From: Albugo candida
Taxonomy: Eukaryota > Oomycota > Peronosporomycetes > Albuginales > Albuginaceae
Direction of reading: 5' to 3'
NCBI GenBank assembly: GCA_905220665.1
Contig: CAJNAR010000004.1
Coordinates: forward strand, 372,001-436,000
Length of the DNA stretch: 64,000 nucleotides
A program made the position numbers and the translations under genes. Under the pieces are notes generated by a model. It was not told the DNA's origin. It saw only the letters and a program-made list of their open reading frames with translations, and did not search any database. Below, piece after piece: positions 29,991-40,086 of this stretch. The first letter of the stretch is position 1, and each line of letters starts with the position of its first letter.

Positions 29991-31534
29991 AACAATCTCT
30001 AATAGTCCTGTTTTCGGCTAGATTGGGGCAGAATACAATCACAGGGGCAAAGCGTAGAATCCAGAAAGTAAATGCCAATGATGAAATTTCAGTCGACTGT
30101 TTCGTCTGTATCGTAGCTAGTAGATCCGCTACAGTCACTGTGATTTTTCTTTCTTACCATCACGATGATGTCAAAAATCACATGTCTGCAAGGAGCCTAT
30201 CCGAAACGATCACGGAAATATGTTTTGGCGTGTCAATGAGATGGATAACGTGTTCCATTATTTACCCCTTGCGTCGTACCTCTTGCGTCACAAATATTGC
30301 TATCGTTGACAAGGTGTCATGTATAATCTGTAAGCCTTGGCCCCATGACCCGTTGATACCGAAATGCTTAGTGCGCACTGATCACCCTATATACGGTCAC
30401 GACACTGTGCTATCAATGAAGAACTGACAACAAAAATACGTTGCTCGCTGCAGACCTTCATTCCTTGTGTCATGCTAACTGCGTCTATTGCCCCCAAGTC
30501 GACACTCTTGAATAGAGGCAACACCAATCATCATTCTAAGAACCTGCTGGCAAAATCGGGTATTTTTGATTATTGGAAATACAAGCACTCCTTGTGGGTC
30601 AAGAGACATCATGCGCTGAGCATTACATGCTTGTGCGATGACGATGGTGTAAGTATTGAACTACAATCGAATGTTCAGACGGATTGAGTTTATAAACAAG
30701 GCTGCAAAAACAATCCAGTCATCCGAGCCAAGTCTTATAACTTTATGGTCCGCTCATGCCAGGAAATATATCTGAATCGTCCCCCAATATGAATTCACTT
30801 CATGTCTGACACAGGCAGTCTTTTAGAACGGAGGCAGGAATCGAAATCATGTCTGTGTTCGAAGAATATGAGATGATGTCGAAAAGTGATTTATTGTAAA
30901 GTCTTTGGATGTACGCCTGGTCAACGATATCCTTCCGTCCTATCGTATAGCCCAACTGCATTTGCATTCATCCGCAAGTACTTGACGACACTTCATCCTC
31001 TGGTGTTGTGTATTGGTCAACTTAACCATAGTTGCTAGCGCATTGTTACTCTCTGATCACTTATGCTCAATCAAGCGACATTGTGACCAGTCAATATCCT
31101 CTTTACTGCATGAAAAGTGTATAGTCCGACATATATCACTATACGTTTTCGCAACAAACATAACCCGAAAGCCACGTCAACGCTCTCGTGTCACTAGGCT
31201 ATCATTTTTGCCACCTCACCTTGAACGCAGATACCATAACCGTTACAGTGCAGCATAAGCATACTAACGTCAAGTCGATCACCCGAGTTTGCGCAAATAT
31301 GCTAATTCTACCAATCAGAAAGGTGTCGAATAAAATGACGTGTTGGAGTCCCTACCGAACTTGTTGATGGAAGAACGCATCAACGCCCTGTTGCTCGAAT
31401 TTCCCTTTTTATGCAAAATGTCCAACGATTGATGCCAACCCTAATGAGTCGAGACCTGGCAGGCGAATAATCTACCATTCCGCCTATGAATTTTAGTAGG
31501 AGAATTCTACTAAAACTCGCGTATTATTCGTCAT
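29991..31534. other. gene-poor stretch, nothing supported
   Basis: About 1.5 kb with only short frames of irregular composition (for example 30023-30427 and 31013-31258). No motif or repeat relation that I could verify. It probably includes the distal promoter of the BT1 gene. Confidence 0.4.
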
Positions 31535-31626
31535 TGATTCTCCAATAGATATAATAGTTGAGCTCCTGAATTGACTCAATTGATGCTTTTCACCCGCAGA
31601 GAGCTTCCACTTTCTCGTAAATCGAT

Positions 31627-33363
31627 ATGTCGACATTCGTGAGCCATAGCCACTCGACGAAAAGCTCTGTTTCGTTCGATGAGATCGAATGCATGCCCAT
31701 TGATATTCCTCGATGGAGTTATTTCGTCTCATTGGAAAAGACATGTCACCACGCACACTCTGAAACCAATTCCAGCCGTGCGTCAGAGTACGGAGTCGTA
31801 CATCCCGTGTTCGATTTCCCAATTTGCTATATTCCGCCTCGAGGGACAGAGAATGAAAGCCGAGATCAGACGCTCCACCAACACAATACATTTGATTTTC
31901 TTTCTCTCCAATGGTTCGGTTTCCTGATAAGTATCGCTTGTAATGGATTTTTTGCGGGATTTCTTGACCAAGCATTCTTCCCTTTACTGGCTGCATATCT
32001 CGGATACTCACGCAAGCAATTTGTCGCTGTGTACCACTTGGCACAACTTTGCGGCACATTGACTCTGTTTTTTGGAATTATTTCCGACTTCTTTCCAATT
32101 TGTGGACTTCACCGTAAACCATATATCGTGGGAGGCTGGATCTTTTCGTATTTTCTGGTCATTGCTCTCCTTGTGGTCGTTGTGATGGATGACTCAGCGC
32201 GACATCAGCTTGCTAATTTTCGCACTTTTGGTAATGGGATCGTGTACGTTCTTTTGTCGGTTGGGATCTCGTGGAGTACATCTGTCGTATCGGTCACTTC
32301 GCTTGCAAGTGTATTGGAAGCCTCAAACAACAAAACATTACAGGGGAGAGCGATGGCCATAATTGAATTTCTTGCAATGAAAACATTGTGTCGAGCGTTC
32401 GGTATTGCGTTCTCTACCTTTGTATTGAATTACAATGGCAATCTTCTCAACATTATGTCTTCTGCTTCACTCAAAACAGTTTTAATCATCATGGGCGTCA
32501 ATACGTTAGTGCCCATACCCGCCGTGTTGTTTGGAATGCCTGAAGAAAAGTGTATAGCTCAAAAACCAATCTGGATGAAGTCAGGGTCATTCAAAGCACA
32601 CTTTCGATCCATGTGGACTATTCTGCAAGAGCAATACACTTATCACTTGCTTCTGATCACTTGTTGTGTGATTCTACTGAATGATTTTACGTTTAATGTG
32701 GCTAAAGACGCGGTTATTTATTGGGCAGGAATCACACCAAAAATGCAAATTCTCAATTTGGTTATTCGCTACTTGTGGATGGCTGTTACTACTATCTATT
32801 ATCGATTCTACCTCTTAAACACCAGCTGGAAGGATCTCGGCGTTATGTCCACCACTTTCTTCATCGCAACAAGTCTAATCGCGTCCTTGCCAGTGGTATA
32901 CAACTCAATCCGAAATCATATTTATTTCACTTGCATCATTTCATTGCAAGGCATTCCACAGGCATTCATGGACATTATTTTTTATTTACCACTCGTGGAA
33001 ATCACACCCCATGGCCTTGAGGCGTCACTTGTGGGTATTATCGAAGGATACCAAGTATTGACACGTCTAGCGATCGAAACGTTTTCGTTCAAAATCGGCG
33101 AAAGTCAATCGTATACAAGAGCAGAATTGATCAATGATGCACCCCATACGCATATCGCCCTAATGCTTCTGCTACTGGGAAATGCATTGATAAACGCATT
33201 TGCCATTGCACCTATGCAATATCTATCACCAAAGGAAGTACCAATCACGTCTGATTACTCTTCATTGCCGCGAAACGCGCGCAATATCCGAGCTGCTGGA
33301 ATCGCGCTCTTGTATCTCGTGCTCTTCATGTTTACTTTAATAGCGAACGGGCTATTAATATAA
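31627..33363 (+). CDS. BT1-family (folate-biopterin) membrane transporter
   Basis: Single exon, 578 residues. After a ~95-residue polar N-terminal region come about twelve hydrophobic segments in a major-facilitator pattern. Family landmarks include LSLQWFGFLIS and FFPLLAAYLGYSRKQF, SDFFPICGLHRKPYIVGGW at the loop between helices 2 and 3, GISWSTSVVSVTSLA, and VAKDAVIYWAGITPKMQILN in the second half. The BT1 family in kinetoplastids, plants and oomycetes carries folates, biopterin and sometimes amino-acid derivatives; the substrate here is unknown. It is the only full copy; fragments lie at 27411-27530 and 45690-46340. The Myb gene starts 12 bp after its stop. Confidence 0.88.
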   Translation: MSTFVSHSHSTKSSVSFDEIECMPIDIPRWSYFVSLEKTCHHAHSETNSSRASEYGVVHPVFDFPICYIPPRGTENESRDQTLHQHNTFDFLSLQWFGFLISIACNGFFAGFLDQAFFPLLAAYLGYSRKQFVAVYHLAQLCGTLTLFFGIISDFFPICGLHRKPYIVGGWIFSYFLVIALLVVVVMDDSARHQLANFRTFGNGIVYVLLSVGISWSTSVVSVTSLASVLEASNNKTLQGRAMAIIEFLAMKTLCRAFGIAFSTFVLNYNGNLLNIMSSASLKTVLIIMGVNTLVPIPAVLFGMPEEKCIAQKPIWMKSGSFKAHFRSMWTILQEQYTYHLLLITCCVILLNDFTFNVAKDAVIYWAGITPKMQILNLVIRYLWMAVTTIYYRFYLLNTSWKDLGVMSTTFFIATSLIASLPVVYNSIRNHIYFTCIISLQGIPQAFMDIIFYLPLVEITPHGLEASLVGIIEGYQVLTRLAIETFSFKIGESQSYTRAELINDAPHTHIALMLLLLGNALINAFAIAPMQYLSPKEVPITSDYSSLPRNARNIRAAGIALLYLVLFMFTLIANGLLI

Positions 33364-33375
33364 GCTATTACTGTA

Positions 33376-34821
33376 ATGTCGCGCAGCACTCAAAAAGCGT
33401 CTCCGGAAGTCTCACTCGAAGCAATTGAACGCGCTCTACAAGCAAATGAAGCTTACATAACGCATTTGAATACGCTACAGCAAAATATAACCTCCCAGCA
33501 AGCTAAAACCGTGAAGGAAATCTCCCGTATTGAGCGCGTTTTAGCGCTACAACGTGCGCAAAAATCAGTAGAGGAATTCAACTCAAGTGTTGCTTTCACA
33601 CCGACTCGAATAAGCGCACAGAAAAGTTTGTATTTTATCCGTCCGCACGCGTCTTTTTTTAGCGATAAAACCTCAAAGCGAGTGCGAAATGGCGATTCTC
33701 TGTCGCGTAAACGCTCGAAACTGCATGGAGATTGGGAACCAGAGCCAAACGCCGACACGCTTCTGCTTCGACAGCACTACCACCGCGGCTTCCGAGCGGT
33801 GCATGCCCGAGTGTTTAGTAAGAAAGAGCAAGCGTGCATAACGTCTTTTGTAACTCGCTTCCTACAAAATGATATAAAGCGCATCCGAAATCGCCAAGAG
33901 TGGAAAGAGATCACACTGTTGTACCCAAAGCTGCTAGCCGGAAGATCGTCCTTTGCTTGTCAATTACGATATATGCTGCATGATGCACCTGGATTACGTC
34001 TGTGTCCATGGACCAAGCAGGAAGATCAAGCTTTAAAACGACTTGCTAGTGGGGAAGAAGATCCATCGTTGAGAAACCAGTGGGAAAAAATTGCGAGCCG
34101 ACTACCGATTCCTGGAAGACCTCCCGTACATTGCTTGATACGGTATCAGACGAAATTGTGCGCATCAAATTTGAATTCGCAATTCACACCTGAAGAGGAT
34201 CAGATACTTCGCGATGGAATTGCAGCTTTTGGCGAACGATGGAATCAGATTGCGGATTTAATGGATGGTCGTGTGGCTGAACAATTACGGCATCGCTGGC
34301 ACCAAACGTTATCTCCCCATGTTCGTCAAGGCAAATTCACCATTGTGGAAGATCGTCGATTATTATTGGCAATGTACGCGTATCACGATCCATCAGCTCC
34401 ATTTCAGAAGACTCAAGTCAATTGGCACGAGATCAGTCATCATGTTCCTGGAAGAGGCCCACCCCAATTGCGTGATCGATTTCTCAATTCGCTTACACCG
34501 GACATTACATTTCGTTCTTGGTCAAAAGAAGAGGATGCAAAACTGATTCAGCTCGTCGAGGAAAACAAAGATATTGATGCAGGAGGTCTTTGGTCTCGCA
34601 TCGCGTCACAGCTCGGTCGTCGTACTGATAATCAAGTCGCTCGACGGTGGAAATACTTGGCACCATTGGAGCATAATCGACATAAAGAGTTGAAAAAATG
34701 CAAGCAGATATTGCCGGCCATTTTTAGACGAGCAATTGCTCGCAAAGGGAAATCCAATCCGAAAACACAGCAGCAAAAACGAAGTAGCTATACCGCCTGT
34801 GACGCAGAGGAGGAAGCTTGA
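33376..34821 (+). CDS. Myb-repeat protein, SNAPC4 (SNAP190)-like
   Basis: Single exon, 481 residues. A coiled N-terminus precedes at least four SANT/Myb repeats: NRQEWKEITLLYP, PWTKQEDQALKRL, FTPEEDQILRDGIAAFGERWNQIAD and WSKEEDAKLIQLVEENKDID with SRIASQLGRRTDNQVARRW. The run of four-plus tandem repeats after a coiled start and the 'FTPEED ... FGERWNQIA' core match SNAPC4, the DNA-binding subunit of the snRNA-activating complex, more than c-Myb-type R2R3 proteins. The C-terminus is basic (KGKSNPKTQQQKRS). Expected role: transcription of small nuclear RNA genes in the nucleus. The gene begins 12 bp after the BT1 stop, so its promoter must overlap the BT1 coding region. Confidence 0.8.
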   Translation: MSRSTQKASPEVSLEAIERALQANEAYITHLNTLQQNITSQQAKTVKEISRIERVLALQRAQKSVEEFNSSVAFTPTRISAQKSLYFIRPHASFFSDKTSKRVRNGDSLSRKRSKLHGDWEPEPNADTLLLRQHYHRGFRAVHARVFSKKEQACITSFVTRFLQNDIKRIRNRQEWKEITLLYPKLLAGRSSFACQLRYMLHDAPGLRLCPWTKQEDQALKRLASGEEDPSLRNQWEKIASRLPIPGRPPVHCLIRYQTKLCASNLNSQFTPEEDQILRDGIAAFGERWNQIADLMDGRVAEQLRHRWHQTLSPHVRQGKFTIVEDRRLLLAMYAYHDPSAPFQKTQVNWHEISHHVPGRGPPQLRDRFLNSLTPDITFRSWSKEEDAKLIQLVEENKDIDAGGLWSRIASQLGRRTDNQVARRWKYLAPLEHNRHKELKKCKQILPAIFRRAIARKGKSNPKTQQQKRSSYTACDAEEEA

Positions 34822-34889
34822 AACCGATACGACCTATAAATACCGAAAAAGCCTCAATCCCAATCTTGCTCGCGAGACCTGTGCTCGTC

Positions 34890-35376
34890 ATGGAAGGTCT
34901 GGTGATCCAAGCCGCGCGCATCAACACTTGCAGGACATCGTCAAAATTGGTCAAAAACACGCCAACCAAAGAAGGTCATCGACAGGCTCAACAGCCGGAA
35001 CACGAAGACGTCGAGAAATTGGCTGACAGAAAAGCCCTCCGTTGTTATCGGCCAAAAGAGTGGTCGTATCAAGCCGAAGAAGGTGTTTATCTGTGTCTCT
35101 TTCTGACATTGCAGTCTTTCAACTTGTCCTCTCATAGCATTCCGACTTCAGCAAACAGGCTGGCGGGATCTCAATGAGTACACGGAAGCATTTGGAGAGC
35201 CTGAACGCTGGGAAAATGGATACATCAGTTGCACTCGAGTGAAGAGCAATGGCTTCTTCACGTATTGGTATGTGACCATAAGACCTGACAATCTTCACGC
35301 CCCTCATGTTCTCCGAAGGCGAGAATCCCGAGAGTGTGAGGACAGATATCTCCATCAAGTCAAATTGTATGAGTAA
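34890..35376 (+). CDS. small three-exon gene of unknown function (126 aa)
   Basis: Exons 34890-35082, 35138-35267 and 35319-35376 are joined by introns of 55 and 51 nt (GTGTTT...TAG, GTATGT...AAG) with matching phases. The joined protein has a clear globular ending: TGWRDLNEYTEAFGEPERW, NGYISCTRVKSNGFFTYW and ECEDRYLHQVKLYE. The frame stays open upstream to 34818 with natural composition (KPIRPINTEKASIPILLARP) but no ATG, so a 5' exon or a non-ATG start is possible. No domain is recognised. It is unlikely to be chance, because the exon joints restore one frame across three segments. Confidence 0.5.
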
Positions 35377-35405
35377 CTCGAAACTCATAAGAAAATGTAT
35401 TTGAG

Positions 35406-36243
35406 TCATTTGAGGTACATTGTGAGGAGAGAGACCAAAATGAGTATAAATGGTAGAACTCGTGTTGGAAAGCACAGGAAATCCAAACACATGCTGCTTA
35501 ACGGTTGTTTCGGTTGTGGAGACGGTGTGGAGAGCAATCGTCCTCCCCAAACGATTTTTTCCGCACGCATTTCCTCTTTTTCTTTCGTATTCAGGTCTTC
35601 GAGGGCACATCGGATATGAGGATCGTGAGGTAATAGAGTTGAGGCAAGTTGCAATTGCTTGCGAGCTTTTTTGAGGTTTCCAGCTAGGAAACAAGCTTTT
35701 CCATTGCGATACAGCGCTTTCGCGTTGACAGGATCAATAAGGAGAGCTTGATCAGTCAGATTGCGAGCTTTGATGGCTTCTGGCGGCGACTGAGCGAGAA
35801 AACAAGCCGCAAGGTTGAGGTAGACTCTCAATCGCATGCGATTGACCTCATCGCGATGAGGATCCATGAGCTTCAAGCAACATTCGTCAAACATCCTTTT
35901 GAATCGAATCTCTTACCTCGAAAAGCCATGATCCCTCATCGAAATCCAGATGAAAAAGTGCTCGTTCGTAGCATTCGATTGCGCAAGCATTTTGTTTCCT
36001 TCCGTGTACTTTGTTTCCAAACATGCGGCATTCTTCAGCACACGCCAAGCGCGTTTCGAAAATACCGGATCGTGGCTACATATTCGTTTTAAGTCGCCAT
36101 ACATATTTAGTGAAATCTGCTCTTACGAAACGCAATAACGCATCCAAATGCGCATCTCTATCACCGCATTTCATTGCTTGCACTTCATCACCTTCCTCCA
36201 ACATCGTTCCGCACCTATCCTTACATCCGCCCGTACTTTCCAT
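35406..36243 (-). CDS. tail-anchored TPR protein
   Basis: Three exons (36127-36243, 35917-36075, 35406-35870), introns 51 and 46 nt, all phase 0, 246 residues. TPR helices are visible: ECRMFGNKVHGRKQNACAIE then CYERALFHLDFDEGSW; MRLRVYLNLAACFLAQ then AIKARNLTDQALLIDP; and NAKALYRNGKACFLAGNLKKA then RKQLQLASTLLPHDP. This three-repeat set is like the Hsp90-binding TPR of large immunophilins such as FKBP8, but no isomerase domain is present. The last ~20 residues (RVLPFILILVSLLTMYLK) form a C-terminal membrane anchor, so it probably sits on the ER or mitochondrial surface facing the cytosol. It shares a 239-bp divergent promoter with ARS2. Confidence 0.72.
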
Positions 36244-36482
36244 CTTGGAATTTCATTGGTTGCTGCATCGCGTTATAAATCTTCGACGGCTCTTACGTAT
36301 CGATGGTAAGCGCTTTTTGACGCATAAACAGAGCAACAGAACCGCTTCTTTTGCTCGTCGCCAAGCTGCATGTCCAATGCACTCATTCCGACGTCATTCC
36401 CCCTGCAACTTGACCGTTGAAAGCGATTCTCAAGTGATTTAAATATTGTCATTTCTAGGACACCAATTCTCATCCAAATTCC
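36244..36482. promoter_or_regulatory. divergent promoter, TPR protein / ARS2
   Basis: 239 bp between head-to-head start codons. No TATA box or other recognisable element; short frames crossing it are chance. Confidence 0.4.
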
Positions 36483-38628
36483 ATGGTACGCCAGTTCTCG
36501 TACGACCGAAGCCCACGTGGATTTCAACGCGATTTCAGACGGTGTGCTTGACTCCATTCCATAAAACGGAATTCTCAGTAAACGCTTTTGTAGCCGAAGT
36601 CCGAGTCGAGGAAGCAGACCACGAGGCTTTCGAAGTCGGAGTCGAAGTGCTGCTGGATCAAATGGACCCTTCGGAACTTCTAATCGCTATCACAAGCCTC
36701 CAAATCATCAGGATCGTGACAGAATGGAACCAATTGGCCGTCCAAAAGCGACGCAAATGATTGAGCCGATGGATACATACAAAGTCTTTATGATGCGTCA
36801 AGATGAGAATGCAACTCCAGAAACGTATCAGCAACGGTACGCTGTAAGATCGAACGAATTGGCTCAGGATTTGAACTCATATGTGGCAGATATGAAGAGT
36901 ACAAGAAGAAATACGTACAGCGATTGATGCGTGCGTTTTTCGACGATCATAAAAAAGAAGACTGGATGCAGGAACGATACTCTCCCGCCATACGATTTCG
37001 CTCAGAACGACAAAAGAAAATCTCTAAAATCACTGAAGCGAAAAGCTTTGGCGATCGATTAAAGCAGAAATCTATGAAAATTGATTTGGCTGAAAAGAAT
37101 GAATTAAGTGGCAAGGGTTTCGACAACGATATGGAAGACAGCAGTCGGATCCTATACATTCGACGCGTTCCATGCGCGTGTCCCGTTGGGTGTCTCAGTG
37201 ACACAATCCGAAAAGCGGTATGTTTTTTATTGCTCGAACAATGATTTTTTGACTTGAAATTTGTAAAGGGCGGAGCATTTTTGCACTTGTACCTTTCGGA
37301 TCCAGTGAAAAAGAGCGCGTTTGATTTCGATCGATCGGCTTATATCATCTACGACACTGCAGCTGCAGCAGCCGAAGCTCTGCCAAAAGTGCACAATACA
37401 TTTGTGGAAGACGGCGATCTCTTTGCTCCATTCCGCTTGCAGGTACCGTGACACACGCTCCGAATCGAATCGAGTTGACCAAAGACTTTAGATATCGCAA
37501 CATCGATCGCGAGCACCGCTTAAGACACCTTCGTACCTCTCGGCTCCCAATCGATTGGAATTTGATTTTGAGCAAGCACTAAGCCTCGCAAAAGCTTTGG
37601 ATCAGGCTGTGTTTCTGAACAAAAATGATATCGCCGAACATGGAATTGAAGCTCTCTTGGCTTCGGAACCCGTGATGGAAGCTTATCCGTCCAACAAGCA
37701 GAAACTCGACGTTATTATCGCGTACCTACGCCGTGTGCATCATTATATCTACTACGCTGGAATCCAATGTCTCGACATGGGCGATATCATGCACGCACAT
37801 CCGGCGCTCTTTTGTCGACCTGAGCCATCCGAACGCGATCTCGCAGAAGATAAGGTACGCTCCTAATGGATGTGTGTTTGACGCTTACACTTGTGAAAGG
37901 CTCGGACAGAACCAGTGCAAGCCGAAGAAGGCTCCGATCAAAGCAAATCTGTCGGTGGATGGGCAGCCGGTTTGGATGAAAAAGTACAAGCGTATATGAA
38001 GCAATTGGAACCGGATACGATTGCGTCAAATCGGCAGAAGCAGCAGGTGCTGGTCGATGAAATTGAAAAGCGTGAGGAAGCTGCGTTGGAGAGCACGTAC
38101 GCGAATTACGCGGAGAAAGCTGGGGAGGATGGGAAACATCGTTGTCGACTGTGCACCAAATTGTTCAAAGCGATTGACTTTGTGAAGAAACATATCCGAA
38201 ACAAGCATCCAGAGCTCGTGGTCGATAAGATCGCTGATGTCGGGGAGAATTATATGTGGGAACAGTATCGTGAAGATCCCAATCGACCGCTCCCTCCGGT
38301 GGAAACGACCAATACGCTATCGAAACCGATTTTGGGCTCTCGTGGGCAACGCAGTCGTCCGGAAGGTCCGAATTTCAATGGTAATCGAAAAATGGATGAG
38401 CCTTTCAATTATCGACGTGCACCGTACCCTCCGCGTGGAGGTGGACGCAGTTACTCTAGAACACCCGGCATGAATTCTCCTCGACGTCCACCTCCCGATG
38501 TGCCGGTAGATCCTCGTCAGATAACGACTTCGTATCGCGATCTGGACAATCTCCAAGATACAAAAGTCGAATTGAGTTTTGATGCGTTAGACACTTTGCC
38601 ACCACCAAAGAAGAAGACCAAAATTTGA
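36483..38628 (+). CDS. ARS2/SERRATE-type zinc-finger protein
   Basis: Six exons (36483-36541, 36594-36836, 36890-37217, 37269-37442, 37492-37854, 37900-38628), introns 45-53 nt, phases consistent, 631 residues. An N-terminal RS-like region (SRSPSRGSRPRGFRSRSRS) is followed by the family core (YEEYKKKYVQRLMRAFFDDH, ERYSP), an RRM-like middle with SSRILYIRRVP, and the diagnostic single C2H2 region KHRCRLCTKLFKAIDFVKKH, after which the C-terminal tail is rich in P, G and R. ARS2 joins the nuclear cap-binding complex and directs transcripts to processing, small-RNA pathways or decay. The SAC3 gene ends 15 bp downstream on the other strand. Confidence 0.88.
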
Positions 38629-38643
38629 GTGTTTGAATCGAAA

Positions 38644-39869
38644 TTATGTTTTTACGATGCATTCTGTGGTATCCACACGCTCCGAGCTCCAATATGTCGC
38701 CAGACTTTTCACTTCGTTTCTCGACTCGCGTGTGCTGATTGTCGCTATTTTGAAGTGGATCGAGGTCGACATTTCAATGTTGAGAGAACGGCACACATGA
38801 ACGAGTGTTTCTCTGTCGACACCGCAAAGCCAATTGAGCACGTCATTCAATGGAACGCTTTGTTTGTTGTACGCTTTGCTCATAATTTGAAACGCGCGTT
38901 TAAACAGTTTGACGGAATGTGTGAGAAGTAAAGCTTTCTCGAGAAATGTCGCCTCTGCGAGTAATTTCCCATAAAGCATATAATTGCCACAATGAAAAGA
39001 GGTGAAAAAACGCAATGCTCTTGCGATCGGTGGGCAGGAAAGCGTGCTTCTCGGAAGGCTTACTAGGAAAGAACTGCACAAATATCAAGTTCGAGTTGAA
39101 AGTGCATAAGGTCGTACCTGACAGCTTCTGTGTTGTCAATGTGATAGAGAATGCGATAGGCGAGCATTTCAGCTTTGTGTGGCGTGTGTGTCATGGTAGG
39201 TGCGAGGTAGAGAGAGGAAAGTGAGTAAAGCGCAGAGGCGAGCTGTTCTTGGTGAATAGTTTCGCTCCATTCCGAGTGATACTTTTCGGCTAGAATTGCG
39301 TTCGCAGTGATAAATGAGAGGATGTAGAAACGAATGATCCATTCCAAAGCGGTCGCGTAGGTTGAATTGATGATACGCTGACAAAAATAATTGGAAAATA
39401 TTGCAATTAATTGCAATTAATTTTCTGACCTGAATGATAAAATCCTGGCGAACGCTGCGAACACGATCATGAATGAAATTATACAGTGATAGAAATGTAT
39501 CTTCCGTGCTTAAAGCGCTTAGAAATGGAGAATCAAAGCCTCCATTTGGCCACTGAAGAATTTTGGTGAATAAATGACGTAATGTATCGAGTAATACTGA
39601 CGGCGGTCGTAACTAGAGACACGACCATCCGATTGAGAATCGTAGTTATACAATGAAAACGGGTTGCGTACCTCGTGTAATAGTATTTCCGTGCGACCCG
39701 CAGCGGGTCGACGATATGCTTTAAGTGCGACGTACTGAATCTCGTCATGGGCTTCCTTTATCTTTTCAAACCGTGACAACAGATTGTCTCGTTTTCGTGA
39801 GATAAACTCAGCTTCCGGACACATTTCCAAACAGGTTCCATATACACTTTTGTCCTCTTCATAAATCAT
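38644..39869 (-). CDS. SAC3/GANP-domain protein (SAC3D1-like)
   Basis: Four exons (39672-39869, 39430-39612, 39118-39377, 38644-39058), introns 52-59 nt, phases consistent, 351 residues. The N-terminus GTCLEMCPEAEFISRKR is the signature of the SAC3/GANP family. Helical segments continue through LRPPSVLLDTLRHLFTKIL, YNFIHDRVRSVRQDF, HKAEMLAYRILYHID and ALRFFTSFHCGNYMLYGKLL to a winged-helix-like end (FQIMSKAYNKQSVPLNDVLN). The final intron acceptor was placed at TAGTAAG|CC because the earlier TAG gives the wrong frame. Full-length Sac3 acts in TREX-2 mRNA export; short members like this are linked to centrosomes or unknown tasks. Stops of this gene and ARS2 are 15 bp apart. Confidence 0.85.
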
Positions 39870-40086
39870 ACATAGTCATCTTAGTGTGTATCTCGCGGTT
39901 GGGGCAGCACGTACCGTCATTACTCGCCGTGTTTTTCCGGTGCATTAGTAGAGGCAGACGTTTCTTAGCCCGCGTACCCGTTTTTCATGAATTATGATTT
40001 ACTACAAACAATTTAACCATAGCACCTATCGATAATTAGAATCAAACAAAATAGCGAGTTCCCTGTATCCGTCCTAACAACAATAT
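39870..40086. other. intergenic, promoter of the SAC3 gene
   Basis: 217 bp between the SAC3-type start and the end of the WRKY19-like gene, both on the minus strand. No element is recognised. Confidence 0.35.

Noticed and set aside
30023..30427. 134-codon plus-strand frame
   Set aside because: No domain, erratic composition, no splice continuation, and it lies in a repeat-rich island.
34736..35026. Plus-strand 96-codon frame over the end of the Myb gene
   Set aside because: Composition is plausible, but the other frame joins by good splice sites to two further exons; this one ends without any.
35913..36104. Minus-strand frame with a TEGNKML stretch that resembles a TPR
   Set aside because: Another frame at the same place gives a full TPR helix pair (NACAIECYERAL...) and splices cleanly to both neighbours, so this frame is a shadow.
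39398..39425. GCAATTAATTGCAATTAATT repeat
   Set aside because: It is a short simple repeat inside a SAC3-gene intron; too small to be a functional array.
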